From positions 1 through 64,000 of the forward strand of contig CADCXA010000056.1 of assembly GCA_902806565.1 (NCBI GenBank): a stretch of 64,000 bases of DNA. Direction: 5' to 3'. The translations under genes were made by a program, and so were the position numbers. Below, in pieces: positions 60,730 through 64,000 of the stretch. Every line of letters starts with the position of its first letter. Position 1 is the stretch's first letter. The stretch comes from Hypoxylon rubiginosum (lineage: Eukaryota > Ascomycota > Sordariomycetes > Xylariales > Hypoxylaceae). A model generated the notes under the pieces. The model searched no databases, had not been told where the DNA came from, and saw nothing but the letters and a program-made list of their open reading frames with translations.

Positions 60730-62732
60730 CTATTGTTTCCTTAGCCACTTCAACCTCTCCGGCCAAATTCCCATCTTTCCAGGCGACAAAATACCGTTGG
60801 GATCCAATGCAGCCTACTTCATAGTTAGGCACCTAGGTACTCATTCTAACAACTATATCAATTCCAGTGTAGAATAAACTAACCTTGAGAGTCTCGACGA
60901 AGCGCCGGTAGGCGTGGTTGTTAAAGTCGAAAAGATCCGCGTTCAAATCTGCCAGGTATCAGCTTAGTACCTAGGTATGTTATTGCCGACTCTCGATGTA
61001 AACTTGCCCATGTGGTTAATATGCGCCCGATACTTGGCAAATCCTCGCTTGCTACCTTCTTCGAATAGCCTATGGAAGACTTTGTCTACGCCGGTTCGCT
61101 GCTCCGGGCTGGTTTTATCAAAACAGAGCATAGTGACGAAGATAGCATACCGGTCGTGCATGAAGAAGTCGCACAGAAAATCGAAACCCTGCTCTGCCGA
61201 GATTGCTTTAGCTGTCCTGGCCCATTCCAGCACTGTCTTGCCATCCAATGGCACGATTGGTGAGTACGCCCCGTGAGCTCCGACCGAGTCATCCCGGAGG
61301 TTGTAGTAGTTTACCATAGGTATGTTCCACATGCTCGGAATACCTACGCGGACGCCGCCGTAGAGCGGGGAGACGGCGGCCGCATCGAGAAGATTGCCAT
61401 CTTCTGCGGCGAACAGGGTCTGGCGGAGACGACCGGTCGGACACTTCTTGCTCACGACCTTCTGCACTTCGTCGAACTGGGCCTGGATGATGTTCGTGGG
61501 CCCGTAAAGCCCGAACTTGACAGCCCAGATGCCCGTGTCCAGTTCGTCTTGCATCTCTTTCAGCCTCCAGTCGGGGATGGGACCTTCGCCTTTCCACCAG
61601 TCTGAGTGCTTGCCGAACATGGTGGCCCATTCCGCGATATAGAAAACGTAGACCATGTATGGCAGAGTGCCGTTCCGTCGCAGCTCTCCAAACACGTCCA
61701 CGATAATCTCTATGTGCTCAAACTCGGGCACGTCGAACGCGCAGGCCATGTACGCCTGCGGTTGCGGCGTTAGGTTGACGCCCATCTTAGTCACTATTCC
61801 AAGGTTGCTCTGGAGGAAGAGACCGTCGATCGAGGGGCCGAATGTCAGCTTTGTTATATGAGCCGAGGGAGAGTTGGTCATGGCAAATTGACCAGTGCGG
61901 ACGACGTCGCCATTCGCAAGAACAACCTCCATGCCCGCAATGTTTTCATAGTGCACACCTGTTGGGATGAATCCTAAACCCCGGTCGAGAGTCTACGGCC
62001 TGTGAATAAAGACGCCTCTTCCGCTGTCGTGGGGAGGAACCAACATTACCGATCACGCTCCCCCATCCAAGCGATGCTGTGCTCGGCCAAACCTTGAGTT
62101 TGTTCTTGGCGCAGTACTCGTAAAGATCCCCGAAGGTAACCCCGGGCTCGACCACGGCGTAGCTGAACTTGTCGTTGACCTCCAATATCTTGTTCATCCG
62201 ATGTAGATCTAGAGCGATGCACCCTGGGACGCCCGGTGCAGGCCCCCCGTACCTGATCATTCCACGTCAGCCTTTTCGTTTCTTTAGGCACAGTTGGCAT
62301 AGTTGGGATATACCCCAAATTCTTCCCTCGAGAGAAAGTCCAGACCGGGATCTTGTATTCGTTTACTATCTTTAACAAGGCTTGAATCTCTGGTACGGAA
62401 GACGGACTAGGGAAATCCAGCATTAGCAAGTCAGACCACGCCCGTCTGTAGGGGGTCCTCGCCTACCAAACTGCAGCGCTCGGCACGCTTCTTTCATGGC
62501 CGGACTCGGGGATCTCGTAAGGATCGACGTAGTCTTTCAAATCACTGCCTGTGAAGACGGCATCCTTCCCGAGCGCCTCGACAATGGACTCTAGAGCAAG
62601 GGCAAAGTCTTCGGGGCGTACATCAGGTGGCAGAACCGTCTCTATTTTTGCGAATAGAGGCTTCGAGAAGGCTTCGTCGTGAGCCGTCTGGTATAGCGGA
62701 TCCGCGTATCTGGGTAGCGATTTAGTAGCCAT
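60730..62732 (-). CDS. Vanillyl-alcohol-oxidase-type flavoprotein
   Basis: Six exons, 62732-62467, 62406-62314, 62252-62045, 61992-61008, 60948-60884 and 60813-60730, join to 566 residues, close to the 560 of fungal vanillyl-alcohol oxidase. Such enzymes oxidise 4-hydroxybenzyl-type phenols with O2, giving H2O2. The FAD domain (PCMH) shows TFSRGKNLGYGGPAPGVPG, VVEPGVTFGDLYEYC, SLGWGSVIGNTLDRG and HYENIAGMEVVLANGD. The cap domain follows, and the end NNHAYRRFVETLK with LDPNGILSPGKMGIWP is typical; the Tyr-Arg pair fits the phenolate-binding residues known in VAO. Intron 5 has a GC donor (G|GCAAGT at 61007, acceptor GGCAG); no GT alternative keeps the frame. CCTAGG words lie inside introns 5 and 6. 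No signal peptide, so probably intracellular or peroxisomal. Exact substrate unknown. Confidence 0.93.
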
Positions 62733-63337
62733 TCTGATCAGCTTGCGGGGGGGGGAAGGGGGAGATGCCGTCACGACGATTGTTAACGGGTGCTGGCGTG
62801 AAGAGCTAAAGAGGAGCTGGGGTCCCTGGAAGCTGGGACACATTCCCCCTTTTTCAATCCCCGACCTATCTTCTACCTCTTGGCCATCAGGTTATGCGTG
62901 CGGAGAGAGCAACGATGGCCCACTCAAGCCCGGGGTAGTCTGTCTACGGATATGTTGAGCTTCCCCAATTCTAGTCGGCAGTTGAACATCAAGCACCTAA
63001 AGTCCGCTGGATAATATCGAGGAAACATATCGCTTGGTATGTATTTCTAATGTACCTAGGTAGTTCTAACGTACGGCTAATCATTTTATTCACTTTCCTC
63101 CCGACTTGGAAATTAATTACCTACCTACCTAAGGTACCTAAGGTAGGAGGTAGATATCTAATTAACAACCAACAATGCGCGAAAACAGGTTCCTAATACA
63201 GGCAAAGGTACCTATCTACCTAGATGAAAGATAGGTAGGTACCTCGATGAATCAAAACGCAAAACAACCTCGGCTCCAAAAATCACCCACGCCAGCGGGA
63301 CTCCGTCGTCACCTATACTCTATTCGTCCACGTCCGT
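62733..63337. other. Intergenic region rich in palindromic TACCTAGG words
   Basis: A G-run lies at 62747-62763. Hairpin-forming CTACCTACCTAAGGTACC/GGTAGGAGGTAG sequence covers about 63118-63150, and further GGTACCT words occur at 63208-63243. No gene recognised. Confidence 0.55.
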
Positions 63338-64000
63338 CTACAGATCAGCAGACACATCCCTGTGTATGGGGAGCAGATTCAGGAAGCTGTCCTTGACATA
63401 TATCATAGCATCGCCGAACGAAGATTTCCCCGATCCTGTGCTAGAACCCGCCGTGACGAAACCGCCTAAGCCAATGAAGAGGAGCGGTAAGAGGAAGACG
63501 ATAATCCCCCATCCTACGTGATATTTATCGATGAGCATCTTAGCCCAGAAGGAGGTAATAGCGGTGAGGAAAAGTAAGATGGCTGGGTGGGTTCGTAGGA
63601 GGTAGTAGCCATAGTCGAAGCCACTGTAAATGCAGACGAGAGCAATAAATACAGGCAGCAAGCCAACCCCGTGACGAGCCCCGACGTAAATAAGTTTTAA
63701 CAATTTCCATAACCAATGGAACCCCCAGGGGACCAACCCGCTCGATTCTTCGCCCAGGGACTTGATGTGGTCGTCCAAGCTGTAGGCATCGACGCGAGTA
63801 GGATCCGGCTTGATGAGACCCTGGTAGTAGACGACTACACAGTTTGTGAGCTCGACGATGCTCTGGCCTTCAACGGTCCCCTGCTGCATGTCAAAATCAA
63901 CCTCGCCCATAGGGATGCGCGGGTCCGGACGCAATGAGTCGCTGCCCTTGGACTTATTCTCGGGAATATAGCGGGTAAGCTTGGGGAATACGGCAAACTT
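63338..64000 (-). CDS. C-terminal part of a membrane protein of unknown function
   Basis: The frame is open from the window end (64000) to a TAG at 63338, giving 220 residues; the N-terminus lies outside. A hydrophilic part (KFAVFPKLTRYIPENKS, PTRVDAYSLDDHIKSL) precedes three clear membrane segments: GVGLLPVFIALVCIYSGF, PAILLFLTAITSFWAKML and WGIIVFLLPLLFIGLGGFV. It ends in a Ser/Gly-rich and then mixed tail (LNLLPIHRDVSADL). I do not recognise the family. The start of the gene and any introns are not visible. Confidence 0.65.
   Translation of the reverse strand, partial: KFAVFPKLTRYIPENKSKGSDSLRPDPRIPMGEVDFDMQQGTVEGQSIVELTNCVVVYYQGLIKPDPTRVDAYSLDDHIKSLGEESSGLVPWGFHWLWKLLKLIYVGARHGVGLLPVFIALVCIYSGFDYGYYLLRTHPAILLFLTAITSFWAKMLIDKYHVGWGIIVFLLPLLFIGLGGFVTAGSSTGSGKSSFGDAMIYVKDSFLNLLPIHRDVSADL

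Overview
The window reads as nuclear DNA of a filamentous ascomycete (Pezizomycotina, most likely a Sordariomycete). The evidence is: many short introns of 50-115 bp with GTAAGT/GTATGT donors and CTAAC/CTGAC branch points; two Zn2Cys6 regulators; fungal versions of HMG-CoA reductase, nicotinamidase, Sti1 and epsin; and a 15.9 kb block that looks destroyed by repeat-induced point mutation (RIP). No rRNA, tRNA, CRISPR array or bacterial operon was seen. All exon structures were worked out by hand from splice sites and reading phase; start codons are the first plausible ATG.

Region 1 (1-15.9 kb) is almost pure A/T, without genes, with a few decayed tandem arrays. Region 2 (15.95-16.9 kb) is the edge of that block and holds a P450 pseudogene whose in-frame stops are all explained by C-to-T changes. 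Region 3 (16.95-22 kb) holds an intact secreted berberine-bridge-type FAD oxidase and an unrecognised secreted cysteine-rich protein, separated by a gene-poor stretch. Region 4 (23-31 kb) holds a 946-residue Zn2Cys6 regulator, a medium-chain reductase and a small orphan protein. Region 5 (31.6-45.2 kb) holds HMG-CoA reductase, nicotinamidase, a divergent MFS exporter/Zn2Cys6 regulator pair and a Ctr copper transporter. Region 6 (45.8-55.7 kb) is housekeeping: Sti1, RNA polymerase III subunit C34, a cyclophilin with an optional mitochondrial presequence, and an ENTH-domain epsin. Region 7 (57.5-64 kb) holds a four-TM membrane protein followed in frame by a long open extension, a basic orphan protein with a 13-bp duplication at its N-terminus, a vanillyl-alcohol-oxidase-type flavoenzyme and the C-terminal end of a membrane protein.

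Most genes are independent. The clear functional pairing is the MFS exporter with its divergent regulator (38.3-43.7 kb). Sti1 and RPC34 are also divergent, probably only as neighbours. The P450 pseudogene and FAD oxidase beside the AT-rich block could be the end of a decayed secondary-metabolism locus, which is inference.

The points most worth a second look are the in-frame open extension after the TAG at 58143, the 13-bp duplication at 60156-60181, two GC-AG introns needed to complete two genes, the dual-start cyclophilin, and a palindromic CCTAGG-centred motif scattered through intergenic DNA and introns.
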